From Microvirga zambiensis WSM3693 (GTDB lineage Bacteria > Pseudomonadota > Alphaproteobacteria > Rhizobiales > Beijerinckiaceae), in assembly GCF_016735695.1 (NCBI RefSeq), contig NZ_JAERQD010000009.1, positions 89,231 to 153,230 of the forward strand: 64,000 nucleotides of DNA, given 5' to 3'. The number at the start of each line of letters is the position of its first letter. The first letter of the stretch is position 1. This document shows positions 1 to 9,940 of the stretch, piece by piece. The notes under the pieces are model-generated. The model had not been told where the DNA came from. It ran no database searches and saw only the letters and a program-made list of their open reading frames with translations. Made by a program: the position numbers and the translations under genes.

Positions 1-185
1 ATGCCGGGCATGGCCGCGTCGACCAGGGAAACGTGGCTGTTCGGATCGCCGCCGAAGGCGGTCGAGGCGCCGGAGAACAGCTTGGCCTGGCTCGTCACCT
101 GGGCATGAATCTCCATGCCGACGACGATTTCCCAATCGCCTGTCGCGCCTTTGATGAGCTTCTTAGGGTTGACCGGAGCGTTCAT
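1..185 (-). CDS. gatB: GatB, Asp-tRNA(Asn)/Glu-tRNA(Gln) amidotransferase subunit B (N-terminal part)
   Basis: Only the first 61 or so codons are inside the window; the gene runs off the left edge. The minus-strand reading starts at the ATG at 185-183 and contains the family's N-terminal signature [13 protein letters not shown] followed by the [10 protein letters not shown] stretch, which is typical of GatB. GatB is the tRNA-binding kinase subunit of the GatCAB amidotransferase, which converts Glu-tRNA(Gln) and Asp-tRNA(Asn) to the amide forms in the cytosol. gatA and gatC lie 1.5-3.5 kb away on the same strand, separated from gatB by two plus-strand genes and a small membrane protein gene. 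Confidence 0.93.
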   Translation of the reverse strand, partial: MNAPVNPKKLIKGATGDWEIVVGMEIHAQVTSQAKLFSGASTAFGGDPNSHVSLVDAAMPG

Positions 186-406
186 GAGCCTTGCGCCTTT
201 AATTCTCGCCTTATCCTGCCCGGAGTACGAGCGGCGTCGGAGCCGGTCAACCCCTTTCAAGATGAACGGACGTTCAGGTTGGTGAACCAATCGTTAAGAT
301 AATCGGAAATTTATGCACAGTTTTCAAAAATAATTGCCACGCTGCGATGAAACCGCTCTCCACATTCAGCGTTGTTCGGGAGGTAAAACGGTCAAGGAGT
401 TTCAAA

Positions 407-733
407 ATGGCTATGGATCCTATGGATCGCGAACCCAATGTCTACAATCGCGAAACCAACGTCTACGATAACACCGGGCGTGGTTCGAACACTCTTGCCT
501 ACGTGATCGGTGGTCTTGTTGTCGCGCTTGGCCTGCTGGCCTTCCTCTTCTATGACGGCGGCAGCAACGAGCCGAGCACCACGGGCAGCACGGCGCCGAC
601 CACCCAGTCCTCGCCGAGCACCGCTCCGAACGCTCCAGCGAGCCCGATGACCCCGGCTGCTCCGTCGGCCCCCGCGGCCCCGGCGACGCCGTCTTCCCCG
701 GCCGCTCCGTCGGCTCCGGCCAATCCGCAGTAA
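407..733 (+). CDS. Hypothetical single-pass membrane protein with Pro/Ala/Ser-rich tail
   Basis: The 108-residue product has a charged N-terminus (MAMDPMDREPN), one hydrophobic segment at about residues 35-53 (LAYVIGGLVVALGLLAFLFY) and a tail of about 50 residues made almost only of Ala, Pro, Ser and Thr. The start at 407 was preferred over the upstream ATG at 347 because AGGAG lies at 395-399. It is a probable inner-membrane anchor with an extended periplasmic linker, a common type in Hyphomicrobiales. The tail is low-complexity, so no function can be assigned. A strong terminator follows at 762-793. Confidence 0.72.
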   Translation: MAMDPMDREPNVYNRETNVYDNTGRGSNTLAYVIGGLVVALGLLAFLFYDGGSNEPSTTGSTAPTTQSSPSTAPNAPASPMTPAAPSAPAAPATPSSPAAPSAPANPQ

Positions 734-761
734 CCCCACGTCCCGCGTAACGCTGCGCATG

Positions 762-793
762 ATGGGTCTGACCTTCGGGTCAGACCCATTTTT
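762..793 (+). terminator. Rho-independent terminator with UUCG tetraloop
   Basis: A perfect 12-bp inverted repeat (762-773 with 778-789) encloses the tetraloop TTCG and is followed by a run of five T at 789-793. It sits 29 bases after the stop of the gene at 407-733 and should end that transcript. Confidence 0.85.
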
Positions 794-814
794 CGTTTCA
801 CCTTCCAACCTGTC

Positions 815-840
815 GGAACCAACCGGAATTGGGAGCGGTT
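815..840 (+). promoter_or_regulatory. Possible EcfG-type (general stress response) promoter
   Basis: GGAAC at 815-819 is followed by 17 bases and then GGTT at 837-840. The consensus for EcfG sigma factors of Alphaproteobacteria is GGAAC, 16-17 bases, CGTT, so the -10 box has one mismatch. The start of the next gene (885) is about 38 bases past the predicted transcription start. It would make that gene part of the general stress regulon. The assignment is tentative because the motif is short. Confidence 0.35.
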
Positions 841-884
841 ACGCTTGAAAACGTTCGAGCGGGCAGCCTCTCAGGAGCAAAGCG

Positions 885-1412
885 ATGGCCAGCAAGTCGA
901 CTTTCACCCCAGAGGAATGGTCCCGCATCGTCGCGAGCCCTGTGGTCGCCAGCATGGCGATCACGGCTGCGGATCCGGGCGGGCTCTGGAGCCTGCTGCA
1001 GGAATCCATGGCGAGCGGCTGGGCCCTGCTCGAAGCCAAACAGGACGCCCAGGCGACGCCTCTGGTAAAGGCGGTCGCCGACGACATTGCCGACACCAAC
1101 ACCCGCAACGCCGTCCGCGAGGGCTTCCAGGCCCAGTTCAAGGGCAGCCAGTTCGCCGACATCAAGAACAAGGCCATCGCGGAGCTGCATGCGGTCTCGA
1201 GCCTGCTCGACGCCAAGGCGCCCGAAGATGCGGTTGCCTTCAAATCCTGGCTGTGGAGCGTCGCGCAGAAATCGGCCGAGGCCGGCAAGGAAGGTGGGTT
1301 CCTGGGCTTTGGGGGCGTCGCCGTCAGCGATGCCGAGAAGGCCACGCTGGGAGAGATCGCCACGGCGCTCGGCAACCCGGCTGGATCCGGCGCAGGGCTC
1401 GCCGAAACCTAG
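885..1412 (+). CDS. Conserved hypothetical protein, alpha-helical
   Basis: The 175-residue protein is rich in Ala and charged residues, has no signal peptide or membrane segment, and reads as a mostly helical soluble protein (for example ALLEAKQDAQATPLVKAVAD). The ATG at 885 is preceded by AGGAG. A Gly-rich loop (GGFLGFGGVAVSD) near residue 137 separates two helical parts. I do not recognise a named family. Its stop overlaps the stop of the convergent gene at 1409-1726 by four bases. A possible EcfG-type promoter lies just upstream. Confidence 0.75.
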   Translation: MASKSTFTPEEWSRIVASPVVASMAITAADPGGLWSLLQESMASGWALLEAKQDAQATPLVKAVADDIADTNTRNAVREGFQAQFKGSQFADIKNKAIAELHAVSSLLDAKAPEDAVAFKSWLWSVAQKSAEAGKEGGFLGFGGVAVSDAEKATLGEIATALGNPAGSGAGLAET

Positions 1413-1726
1413 CGGTTCGCCACCCGCCGGGCGAGATAGGCACCGCTGGCCCAGAGAAGGGCCGCGACGAACCGCACCGGAAACAGGGTCAGCGCGTCGG
1501 ACCGAACCGGGGCGATCCAGGGTATTCCTAAGCTGCTGATCACCCAGGACACGAGCACCGACACGGCCAGCGCGATCATGCCGACGATCAGCACCTTGCC
1601 GAACTGGTCGGCCTTCCAGCCGAGCCAGAGAGCGATGACGACCAGAACCGGATCGAAGGCGGCGGGCAGCCAATCCCAGAGATGGACGACGGGAACGGTG
1701 GGATGCACGTGTTTTAAGCCCACCAC
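1409..1726 (-). CDS. Small integral membrane protein, hypothetical
   Basis: The 105-residue product has about three hydrophobic segments ([30 protein letters not shown] and [14 protein letters not shown]) and a basic C-terminus. The reading begins at GTG 1726-1724, which overlaps the 3' end of gatA by 13 bases, so it is probably translated from the gat message; a GTG six codons later is an alternative start. No family is recognised. Its 3' end overlaps that of the convergent gene at 885 by four bases. Confidence 0.65.
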   Translation of the reverse strand: MVGLKHVHPTVPVVHLWDWLPAAFDPVLVVIALWLGWKADQFGKVLIVGMIALAVSVLVSWVISSLGIPWIAPVRSDALTLFPVRFVAALLWASGAYLARRVANR

Positions 1727-3228
1727 GCCTGCGGCAGCTTGATGCGGCCGGCCGCATCCTCGATCGCCTGCGCGGTGGCGAAGAGCGTCTCTTCGTCGAA
1801 GGCGCGCCCGATGAGCTGCAGGCCGAGGGGCAGCCCTTGCGAATCGAGCCCGGCCGGCACGGCGATGCCCGGCAGGCCCGCCATGTTTACCGTCACGGTG
1901 AAGATGTCGTTGAGATACATCTCGACCGGATCGCCCGAGCCCTTCTCGCCGATGCCGAAGGCGGCGGACGGGGTCGCGGGGGTCAGGATCGCGTGCACGC
2001 CCTGAGCATAGACCTCCTCGAAGTCGCGCTTGATCAGGGTGCGCAGCTTCTGCGCGCGGACGTAATAGGCGTCGTAATAGCCCGCCGAGAGCACATAGGT
2101 GCCGATCATGATGCGGCGCTTGACCTCGCGGCCGAAGCCGGCGGCGCGGGTCTTCTCGTAGAGATCGACGATGTCCTTGCCGTTCTCGCGTAGGCCGTAG
2201 CGGACGCCGTCATAGCGGGCGAGGTTCGAAGACGCCTCGGCGGGAGCGACGATATAATAGGCAGGCAGCGCATATTTGGTGTGAGGCAGGGAAACCTCGA
2301 CCACCTCGGCGCCGGCGGCGCGCAGCCATTCGGCGCCCTGGTGCCAGAGCTGCTCGATCTCGGGCGACATGCCGTCGACCCGGTATTCCTTCGGAATGCC
2401 GATCTTGAGGCCCTTCACGCCGCGAGAGATGGCCGCCTCGAAATCCGGCACCGGTAGGTCGGCGCAGGTGGTGTCCTTTGCGTCCGGACCGGCCATGGAG
2501 CGCAGCATGATCGCCGCGTCGCGCACCGTCCGGGCGATCGGGCCGGCCTGGTCGAGGGACGAGGCGAAGGCCACAGTGCCCCAGCGGGACACGCGGCCAT
2601 AGGTCGGCTTGATGCCGACCGTGCCGGTGAAGGCAGCCGGCTGGCGGATCGAGCCGCCGGTGTCGGTGGCGGTGGCGCCGAGGCAGAGATGAGCGGCAAC
2701 GGCGGCCGCGGAGCCACCCGAAGAGCCGCCGGGCACCAGATGGTTGCCCTCGATGGCGCCGGAAGTGCCGGCGCCCACGTTCGACCCCTCGCGCCGCCAG
2801 GGCGACACCACGGGACCGAAGGCGCTGGTCTCGTTGGAGGAGCCCATGGCGAACTCGTCCAGGTTGAGCTTGCCGAGCATGACCGCGCCGTCGTTCCAGA
2901 GGTTTCGGGTGACGGTGGATTCATAAGGCGGGTGGAAGTTGCCGAGGATCTTGGAGCCCGCGGTCGTGGTCGTGCCGTCGGTGCAGAACAGGTCCTTGAT
3001 GCCGAGCGGAATGCCCTCGAGCGCCCCGCCCTCACCCTTTGCGATCCTGTCGTCCGAGGCCTTGGCCATGGCGAGCGCCTTTTCCGGCGTCTCGAGCACA
3101 TAGGCATTGAGCGCCCTCGCCTTCTCGATGGCGGCGATATGGGCCATGGCGAGCTCCGATGCCGAGAAGCTCTTGGCCTTCAGGCCGTCGCGGGCTTCGG
3201 CAATGGTGAGATGGGTCAGTTCGGTCAC
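1714..3228 (-). CDS. gatA: GatA, Asp-tRNA(Asn)/Glu-tRNA(Gln) amidotransferase subunit A
   Basis: This is the amidase-signature subunit of GatCAB; it hydrolyses glutamine and supplies ammonia for transamidation of mischarged tRNA. The 504 residues match the family length. The catalytic Lys-Ser-Ser triad is visible: Lys near residue 78 in GIKDLFC, Ser near 169 in the Gly/Ser loop PGGSSGGSA, and Ser near 193 in TGGSIRQPA. The start is taken as GTG 3228-3226 because family proteins begin with T-E-L-T-x-L-T; the reading frame stays open further upstream, but that extension is a REP-like repeat. It lies downstream of gatC on the same strand with a 124-base gap filled by palindromes. Confidence 0.95.
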   Translation of the reverse strand: MTELTHLTIAEARDGLKAKSFSASELAMAHIAAIEKARALNAYVLETPEKALAMAKASDDRIAKGEGGALEGIPLGIKDLFCTDGTTTTAGSKILGNFHPPYESTVTRNLWNDGAVMLGKLNLDEFAMGSSNETSAFGPVVSPWRREGSNVGAGTSGAIEGNHLVPGGSSGGSAAAVAAHLCLGATATDTGGSIRQPAAFTGTVGIKPTYGRVSRWGTVAFASSLDQAGPIARTVRDAAIMLRSMAGPDAKDTTCADLPVPDFEAAISRGVKGLKIGIPKEYRVDGMSPEIEQLWHQGAEWLRAAGAEVVEVSLPHTKYALPAYYIVAPAEASSNLARYDGVRYGLRENGKDIVDLYEKTRAAGFGREVKRRIMIGTYVLSAGYYDAYYVRAQKLRTLIKRDFEEVYAQGVHAILTPATPSAAFGIGEKGSGDPVEMYLNDIFTVTVNMAGLPGIAVPAGLDSQGLPLGLQLIGRAFDEETLFATAQAIEDAAGRIKLPQAWWA

Positions 3229-3249
3229 GGGACTGGATCTCTGTTTTAA

Positions 3250-3329
3250 CGTCATGGCCGGGCTTGTCCCGGCCATCCACGCCTTATTCTGCGGGAGATC
3301 CCCGGGTCGCACCGCGTTTGCCCGGGGAT
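3250..3329. repeat. Pair of REP-like palindromes between gatC and gatA
   Basis: The first palindrome (3250-3281) has arms ATGGCCGGG and CCCGGCCAT around a short loop and begins with CGTCAT. The second (3298-3329) has arms ATCCCCGGG and CCCGGGGAT. The same CGTCATGGCCGGG unit occurs again at 3735. Repetitive extragenic palindromes of this kind are common in Hyphomicrobiales and can stabilise or attenuate operon mRNA. Here they sit inside the gatCA transcript. Confidence 0.75.
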
Positions 3330-3362
3330 GATCGAGTAAGGGCAGAGCGCCCTTACTCGATC
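3330..3362 (-). other. Perfect 14-bp inverted repeat containing the gatC stop codon
   Basis: Bases 3330-3343 are exactly complementary to 3349-3362 with a 5-base loop. On the minus strand the first arm is the last codons and TAA stop of gatC, so the hairpin forms in the mRNA across the stop codon. There is no T-run, so it looks like an mRNA-stabilising or partial attenuating structure rather than a standard terminator. Confidence 0.6.
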
Positions 3363-3640
3363 ACTTTCGGCACGAGGAAGAAGTTGTCCTCGGTGGCCGG
3401 GGCATTTTGGACGATCTTCTCGGCATAGCCGCCATCGGTCACGCCGTCCTCGCGCTTCTTCATGATCATGGGGGTGACGGAGGTCATCGGCTCCACGCCC
3501 TCCACATCGACCTCGTTGAGCTGCTCGACGAAGGAGAGAATCGCGTTGAGCTCGCCCTGGAGATGCGGCACCTCCGCATCCGTCACGGCAATGCGCGCCA
3601 GATGGGCGATGCGGCGGACCGTTTTCTCATCGACCGACAT
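3353..3640 (-). CDS. gatC: GatC, Asp-tRNA(Asn)/Glu-tRNA(Gln) amidotransferase subunit C
   Basis: The 95-residue protein has the GatC pattern: [16 protein letters not shown] at the N-terminus, the helical [21 protein letters not shown] core and the C-terminal [15 protein letters not shown] ending ([12 protein letters not shown]). GatC wraps around GatA and GatB and stabilises the complex. The ATG at 3640-3638 is preceded by AGAGG on the minus strand; a longer reading upstream has no family similarity. It is the first gene of the gatCA unit. Confidence 0.95.
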   Translation of the reverse strand: MSVDEKTVRRIAHLARIAVTDAEVPHLQGELNAILSFVEQLNEVDVEGVEPMTSVTPMIMKKREDGVTDGGYAEKIVQNAPATEDNFFLVPKVIE

Positions 3641-3732
3641 GAATGGCCTAACCTCTTGGAAATCTGCTGGCCGGCCTATAGCACCCGCCCGCCTCGGGGG
3701 GCAATGTTCGATGTGGGGAATGACACCCACCA

Positions 3733-3824
3733 CGTCATGGCCGGGCTTGTCCCGGCCATCCCGCTCCTGAAAGGCACAGCGCTCGACCGCATCGGGATCA
3801 CCGGCACAAGGCCGGTGATGACGT
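3733..3824. repeat. Inverted pair of REP-like palindromes
   Basis: The left unit begins CGTCATGGCCGGG (from 3733) and the right unit is its degenerate reverse ending in CCGGTGATGACG (to about 3823). The outer ends CGTCAT and ATGACG are reverse complements, giving a BIME-like pair that occupies most of the space between gatC and the hydrolase gene. Confidence 0.75.
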
Positions 3825-3836
3825 GGGGGATTATTA

Positions 3837-4538
3837 TCAAACCGTCACGCCCACCGTCTTGTGCGGCACCACCACCTGGACGCCCTTGCCGTCGAGCGCC
3901 GCGACGAAGCGGTCGGCGTTGGGCACCAGCGGCGGGAAGGAGGCATAGTGGCAGGGGATGGCGGCCCTGGCGCCGCCGAAATAGCGCTCGACGGCGAGCG
4001 CCGCGACCTCGGGACCCATGGTGAAGCGGTCGCCGATGGGGACGATCACCACGTCCGGCTTATGGATCTCGGCGATCAGGGCCATATCGCCAAAAATATC
4101 CGTGTCGCCCATGTGGTAGATCGTCGGCTCGCCCGGCGCCTTCACGATAATGCCGTTGGCGTTGCCGAGAGGATAGTTCACGTCCATTTCCACGAGGCCG
4201 GCGGAATGGTCCGCCCGCACGAGGGTGACCGTGAAGCCGTCCTGGTCCGTGGTGCCGCCCGTGTTCATGGGATCGATATTCTGAACGCCCTGCTTGGACA
4301 GATGCATGCAGAGCTCGAAATTCGTGACCACCTTGGCGCCCGTCTTCTTCGCGATGTCGACGGTATCACCCACATGATCGCCGTGGCCGTGGGTGAGCAG
4401 GATGTGCGAGATGCCCTCCGAAATCTTCGCCTTGTCGCCCTCGAAGGCTGGATTGCCGGTGAAGAACGGATCGATGAGCACGGCCTTGCCGGCGAAATCG
4501 AGCCGGAAGGCGGAATGACCGAACCATGTGATTTTCAT
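3837..4538 (-). CDS. UPF0173-family metal-dependent hydrolase (metallo-beta-lactamase fold)
   Basis: The 233-residue protein begins [13 protein letters not shown], the family signature, and carries the metal-binding motif THGHGDH near residue 50, a further conserved His in RADHSAG, the Asp in HMGDTDIF and the C-terminal [11 protein letters not shown] block. These are the zinc ligands of the metallo-beta-lactamase fold as arranged in the YtkL/UPF0173 family. It is a cytosolic enzyme whose natural substrate is unknown. It stands alone, with a REP-like pair downstream and the divergent thu operon upstream. Confidence 0.9.
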   Translation of the reverse strand: MKITWFGHSAFRLDFAGKAVLIDPFFTGNPAFEGDKAKISEGISHILLTHGHGDHVGDTVDIAKKTGAKVVTNFELCMHLSKQGVQNIDPMNTGGTTDQDGFTVTLVRADHSAGLVEMDVNYPLGNANGIIVKAPGEPTIYHMGDTDIFGDMALIAEIHKPDVVIVPIGDRFTMGPEVAALAVERYFGGARAAIPCHYASFPPLVPNADRFVAALDGKGVQVVVPHKTVGVTV

Positions 4539-4668
4539 GAGAGCACCCTCGTTTTCGGCAACATCAGATGGGGCACAAGCGGCCCCGGACCACGTTTCAC
4601 AGGAACAAAACGCTCATTGCGGCTTTTAGAAGCTAAGCCATAAAACTCAAGCCTGCAGGAGGAGAGTC

Positions 4669-5934
4669 ATGTCCCGCCTCATCGCCAGCTTCGCCGCGGC
4701 CGCCGGAATCCTTGCATCCACCAGCGCATTCGCCGTCGAGATTTCGATCTCGTGCAGCGCTCTCGGCAAGGAATACGAGATCTGCAAGCAGGGCGTCGAT
4801 GCCTGGGCACAGCGCACCGGCAACACGGTCAAGATCGTCTCGACACCCAATTCCGCCACCGAGCGCCTCGCCCTGTATCAACAATTGCTCGCGGCAGGTG
4901 CCGGCGACATCGACGTGTTTCAGATCGACGTGGTCTGGACCGGCACCCTCGGCAATCATCTGCTCGACCTGACCTCGAAGGCGCAGAACATCATCGGCGA
5001 CCATCTCCCCGCCATGGTCGAGACCAGCCGGGTCGATGGCAAACTCATGGCCGTGCCGTGGTTCGCCGATGCGGGTCTGCTCTATTACCGCAAGGACCTT
5101 TTGGACAAATACAAGCGCCCCGTGCCGCAGACCTGGGCGGACCTCACCGAGACCGCGCGCCTCGTTCAGGAGGGCGAGCGCAAGGAGGGCAGGAACGAGT
5201 TCTGGGGCTATACCTGGCAGGGCCGCGCCTATGAGGGCCTGACCACCAATGCCCTCGAATGGATCGCTTCCAACAACGGCGGCACCATCGTCGATGAAAA
5301 GGGCGAGGTCACCATCGAGAACCCGAAGGCCATCGAGGCGCTGAAGACGGCCACCGGCTGGGTCGGCACGATCACGCCGGAAGGCGTGCTCAACTACACC
5401 GAAGAGGAAGCGCGCGGCGTCTTCCAGGCGGGCAATGCCCTCTTCATGCGCAACTGGCCCTATGCCTGGGCGCTTGCGCAAGGCCCCGACAGCACGATCA
5501 AGGACAAGGTCGGCATCGCGCCGCTGCCCAAGGGCGGCGCCGACGGGCGCCACGCGGGCACGCTCGGCGGCCAGCTCCTCGCCGTGTCGAAATATTCCAA
5601 GAACGCGGCGGCGGCGACTGATCTCGTCCTGTACCTGACGAGCGAATCCGAGCAGAAGCGCCGCGCGGTGCAAGGATCCTTCAATCCGACCATCGTCACG
5701 CTCTACGGCGATGCCGACATCGCCAAGGCGAACCCCTTCATCGGCGATCTGGTCGACGTGTTCAGCAATGCGGTGGCCCGCCCCGCCACCGTGACGGGCC
5801 AGAACTACAACAAGGTCTCGACCGAGTTCTTCAACGCGGTGCATCAGGCCCTTTCCAAGCGCGCCGAGCCTGCGCAGGCGTTGAACCGCCTCGACCGTGA
5901 CCTGAAGCGGATCAAGCGCAACGGCTGGCAATGA
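4669..5934 (+). CDS. thuE: Sugar ABC transporter substrate-binding protein, ThuE-like (trehalose/maltose)
   Basis: The 421-residue precursor has a Sec signal peptide (LIASFAAAAGILASTSAFA) and a family-1 solute-binding fold. The conserved block DVFQIDVVWTGTLGNHLLDL, followed by a VPWFADAGLLYYRKDLLDKY stretch of the same family, is typical of the trehalose/maltose-binding ThuE group of Rhizobiales. It should capture alpha-glucosides in the periplasm and deliver them to ThuFG. The start has a strong GGAGGA site. It is the first gene of a four-gene operon; its stop overlaps the start of thuF. Substrate is inferred from family and not proved. Confidence 0.9.
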   Translation: MSRLIASFAAAAGILASTSAFAVEISISCSALGKEYEICKQGVDAWAQRTGNTVKIVSTPNSATERLALYQQLLAAGAGDIDVFQIDVVWTGTLGNHLLDLTSKAQNIIGDHLPAMVETSRVDGKLMAVPWFADAGLLYYRKDLLDKYKRPVPQTWADLTETARLVQEGERKEGRNEFWGYTWQGRAYEGLTTNALEWIASNNGGTIVDEKGEVTIENPKAIEALKTATGWVGTITPEGVLNYTEEEARGVFQAGNALFMRNWPYAWALAQGPDSTIKDKVGIAPLPKGGADGRHAGTLGGQLLAVSKYSKNAAAATDLVLYLTSESEQKRRAVQGSFNPTIVTLYGDADIAKANPFIGDLVDVFSNAVARPATVTGQNYNKVSTEFFNAVHQALSKRAEPAQALNRLDRDLKRIKRNGWQ

Positions 5935-6908
5935 TCATGAGCGGCGCCGTCGCCGAGGCTGAAATCCCCGTGCGGACAACCGCACGGGGAAAGCGCTCCT
6001 CGCTGACACGCTCGCGCATCCGGGCGGCTTGGGCTTTCATCGCGCCGAGCCTGATCGTACTTGCGCTGATCGCAGGCTGGCCGTTGCTGAGGACGATCTG
6101 GTTCAGTTTCACCGACGCCAATCTCAACGACTTGAGCGACTACAAGATCATCGGCTTCGAGAACTATCTCGCCAAATATGACGACGAGTGGTTCGGCGTG
6201 CTGACGGAGCCCGACTGGTGGCGCTCGGTGTGGAACACCGTGTGGTTCACCCTCGTCTCGGTATCCATCGAGACGATGCTCGGCATCGTCGTGGCGCTGA
6301 TCCTCAACGCGGCGTTTCCCGGCCGCGGTCTCATGCGCGCCATCATCCTCATCCCCTGGGCGATCCCGACCATCGTCTCCGCCAAGATGTGGAACTGGAT
6401 GCTGCACGACCAGTTCGGCGTGATCAACGACATGCTTCTGCGCATCGGCCTGATCGCGGCGCCGATCACCTGGACGGCCAATCCGGACACGGCCCTGTGG
6501 ACCGCCGTGATGGTGGATGTCTGGAAACATACCTCCTTCATGGCGCTCCTCATCCTGGCGGCTCTCCAGATGCTTCCGCAGGATATCTACGAGGCGGCAA
6601 AAGTCGACGGCGTCTCGCCGGTCCGCGTCTTCTTCCGCGTGACCCTGCCGCTGATCAAGCCGGCTCTGCTGGTCGCGGTGATCTTCCGTTCCCTCGATGC
6701 CTTACGGGTGTTCGATCTCATCTACGTCCTGACCTCGAACTCGAAAGACACGGCCTCCATGTCGGTCTATGCGCGCCAGCAGCTCGTCGATTTCCAGGAG
6801 GTGGGTTTGGGCTCCGCCGCCTCGACGCTGATCTTCCTGATCATTGCGCTGCTCGTCGTCATCACGCTCGCCGCCGGACGCGTACGGCTCGGAGAGGATC
6901 CCCGATGA
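5931..6908 (+). CDS. thuF: Sugar ABC transporter permease, ThuF-like (MalF type)
   Basis: The 325-residue inner-membrane protein has six predicted hydrophobic segments, the first at about residues 30-55, and the permease EAA loop EAAKVDGVSPVRVFFRVTLP near residue 222, which docks onto the ATPase. It starts within the stop of thuE (ATGA overlap), with another ATG two codons later. It pairs with ThuG to form the translocation channel. Confidence 0.92.
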   Translation: MIMSGAVAEAEIPVRTTARGKRSSLTRSRIRAAWAFIAPSLIVLALIAGWPLLRTIWFSFTDANLNDLSDYKIIGFENYLAKYDDEWFGVLTEPDWWRSVWNTVWFTLVSVSIETMLGIVVALILNAAFPGRGLMRAIILIPWAIPTIVSAKMWNWMLHDQFGVINDMLLRIGLIAAPITWTANPDTALWTAVMVDVWKHTSFMALLILAALQMLPQDIYEAAKVDGVSPVRVFFRVTLPLIKPALLVAVIFRSLDALRVFDLIYVLTSNSKDTASMSVYARQQLVDFQEVGLGSAASTLIFLIIALLVVITLAAGRVRLGEDPR

Positions 6909-7729
6909 CGATCCTCGCCCGCATCGGCTTCTGGCTCCTCGTGATCGTCATCGCCGTCTTCGCGCTGTTCCCGTTCTATTACGCGATCATCTCCTCGTTC
7001 CGCTCCGGGAGCGCCCTGTTCTCCGTGGCCTATCTGCCGGAAAGCTTCGATCTCTCGAATTATTTCGCCGTCTTCGAGCGCCAGCCCTTCGGCTGGAACA
7101 TCCTGAACTCGATTATCGTGTCAGGCTGCGTGGTCGCCATCTCCCTCGCGCTCGGCATCACGGCGGCCTACGCCTTCGGGCGCATCGCCTTTCGCGGCCG
7201 CTCGCTTTTGCTCATGACCATCCTCGCCGTCTCGATGTTTCCGCAGGTCGCGGTCCTCTCGGGCATGTTCGAGCTGATCCGCGCCTTCGGCCTCTACAAC
7301 ACCCTGCCCGGCCTCATCCTCGCCAATCTCATGCTGACCCTGCCCTTCACGGTGTGGGTGCTCACCACCTTCATGCGTGAGCTGCCGAAGGAGATCGAGG
7401 AGGCGGCCTTCGTCGACGGCGCGACACCCTGGATCGTCGTGCGGCGCGTGTTCCTGCCGCTGATGGCGCCGGCTGCCGTGACCACGGGGCTTCTCGCCTT
7501 CATCGTCTCGTGGAACGAGTTTCTCTTCGCGCTGACCTTCACGCTCACAAACGAGCGGCGCACCGTGCCGCCGGCGATCGCGCTGATGAGCGGCTCGACG
7601 GCCTATGAGCTGCCCTGGGGCACGATCATGGCCGGTTCCGTCATCGTCACCATTCCGATCATCGCCCTGGTGCTCGTGTTCCAGCGCAAGATCGTGGCCG
7701 GCCTCACGGCCGGTGCCGTGAAAGGATAG
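6905..7729 (+). CDS. thuG: Sugar ABC transporter permease, ThuG-like (MalG type)
   Basis: The 274-residue permease has six membrane segments and the EAA motif [21 protein letters not shown] in the second half. Its start overlaps the thuF stop as ATGA, showing translational coupling. The open frame extends far upstream, but only the part from 6905 resembles MalG-type proteins. It forms the transport channel with ThuF. Confidence 0.92.
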   Translation: MTILARIGFWLLVIVIAVFALFPFYYAIISSFRSGSALFSVAYLPESFDLSNYFAVFERQPFGWNILNSIIVSGCVVAISLALGITAAYAFGRIAFRGRSLLLMTILAVSMFPQVAVLSGMFELIRAFGLYNTLPGLILANLMLTLPFTVWVLTTFMRELPKEIEEAAFVDGATPWIVVRRVFLPLMAPAAVTTGLLAFIVSWNEFLFALTFTLTNERRTVPPAIALMSGSTAYELPWGTIMAGSVIVTIPIIALVLVFQRKIVAGLTAGAVKG

Positions 7730-7745
7730 TCCAGGGTGTTCTGCA

Positions 7746-8882
<1,137 letters not shown>

Positions 8883-8888
8883 AGCAGT

Positions 8889-9071
8889 ATCATCCCGGCC
8901 GAAGCGCAGCGGAGGGGAAGGGAATCTATTTGCCCCTCCGCGCCATGGATCTCCTTCCCTCGCCAGGGTGACACCCTCATACGTCATCCCCGGACTTGCT
9001 CCGGCCACCCACGTTTTGGGAACCGCAATGCTGCCAAGACGTGGGTCCCCGGACCAAGTCCGGGGATGACG
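8889..9071. repeat. Cluster of palindromic REP-like repeats downstream of thuK
   Basis: The 314-base gap between thuK and ruvX is mostly repeats. A first palindrome (about 8889-8945) pairs GCGGAGGGG with CCCCTCCGC. A second, stronger inverted pair spans 8982-9071: the left unit starts CGTCATCCCCGGACTTG and the right unit ends CAAGTCCGGGGATGACG. Outer ends match the CGTCAT/ATGACG ends of the pair at 3733-3824, so they belong to one family. No gene is seen in the gap. Confidence 0.8.
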
Positions 9072-9196
9072 GCGGCGGAGGGCATGAACGGGAAGTGATG
9101 ACGGCGAGGGAGGTAGAGAAGACCTCGAACTCCCGTCTCGACGCCGCTCCACTTCCTCTATACTGGCTGTAAGCCGGCAGAACGAGGAGGCCGCCC

Positions 9197-9757
9197 ATGA
9201 TCTCGCGGGACGACGAACTGGTCGGGTTCATCGACGGGCTGGCGCCGCGCGCGCGTCTCATGGGTCTCGATCTCGGCACCAAGACCATCGGCCTTGCCCT
9301 GTCCGACGTGGAGCGGCGGATCGCGACGCCGCTCGAGACGATCAAGCGGGTGAAATTCACGCCCGATGTCGAGCGCATCAAGGACCTCGTCGCGCGCTAT
9401 GAGGTCGGCGGCCTCGTCTTCGGCCTGCCCCTCAACATGGACGGCACTGAAGGCCCGCGCTCGCAGGCGACCCGTGCGTTCGTGCGCAACCTGAAACCGT
9501 TGCTGCCTCTGCCCGTCTTATACTGGGACGAGCGCATGTCGACCATGGTGGTGACCCGCACTCTCCTCGATGCGGATGCCTCGCGCGCCAAGCGGGCCGA
9601 CGCCGTCGACAAGATGGCCGCAGCCTACATCCTGCAAGGTGCCCTCGACCGCTACGAACGCATCGCCGCCGACGCGCAAGACGCTCAGGACGAGGCAGAC
9701 CTGCGCGCCGAGCTCGACATGGATACGCCGCCGGGAGGCGGCGCATTGGATGAGTGA
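9197..9757 (+). CDS. ruvX: RuvX/YqgF family putative Holliday junction resolvase / pre-16S rRNA nuclease
   Basis: The 186-residue protein has the RNase H-like fold of the YqgF family: catalytic Asp in [14 protein letters not shown] (about residue 25), the [15 protein letters not shown] block, the Glu in YWDERMST and the Asp in [12 protein letters not shown]. YqgF trims the 5' end of 16S rRNA precursor and has been proposed as a Holliday junction resolvase. The start has GAGGAGG about 8 bases upstream. The acidic C-terminal tail (about 25 residues) is longer than in most homologues. Confidence 0.92.
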   Translation: MISRDDELVGFIDGLAPRARLMGLDLGTKTIGLALSDVERRIATPLETIKRVKFTPDVERIKDLVARYEVGGLVFGLPLNMDGTEGPRSQATRAFVRNLKPLLPLPVLYWDERMSTMVVTRTLLDADASRAKRADAVDKMAAAYILQGALDRYERIAADAQDAQDEADLRAELDMDTPPGGGALDE

Positions 9758-9805
9758 TGCAAGGTTCGGCCACGTTCCTCACGGATTCGGCGCTGCCGCG
9801 AACTA

Positions 9806-9940
9806 GAGCATAGGACCCAAAAGTGGACCCACTTTTGGGATCCAATCCGTTGCTCCACTCTAAAGAGAGCGCATCGTTGAACGCAGAAAACCGGGTCCAC
9901 TTTTCGCTGACGCGGCCCTCTGGGTCTGCACGATGCGCTA
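9806..9940. repeat. Composite palindromic repeat, copy 1 (CCCAAAAGTGG family)
   Basis: This copy has a palindrome built from GACCCAAAAGTGG and CCACTTTTGGG (about 9814-9839), then a linker, then a second long imperfect inverted repeat from GCGCATCG (about 9869) to CGATGCGC (ending 9938). Related copies are at 12981-13084 and 17099-17204. Its right end supplies the stop codon of the RTX gene on the other strand. Confidence 0.75.

Noticed and set aside
4633..5931. 432-codon open frame antisense to thuE
   Set aside because: It mirrors the codon bias of a GC-rich gene; thuE has a signal peptide, family motifs and an operon context, the antisense frame has none.
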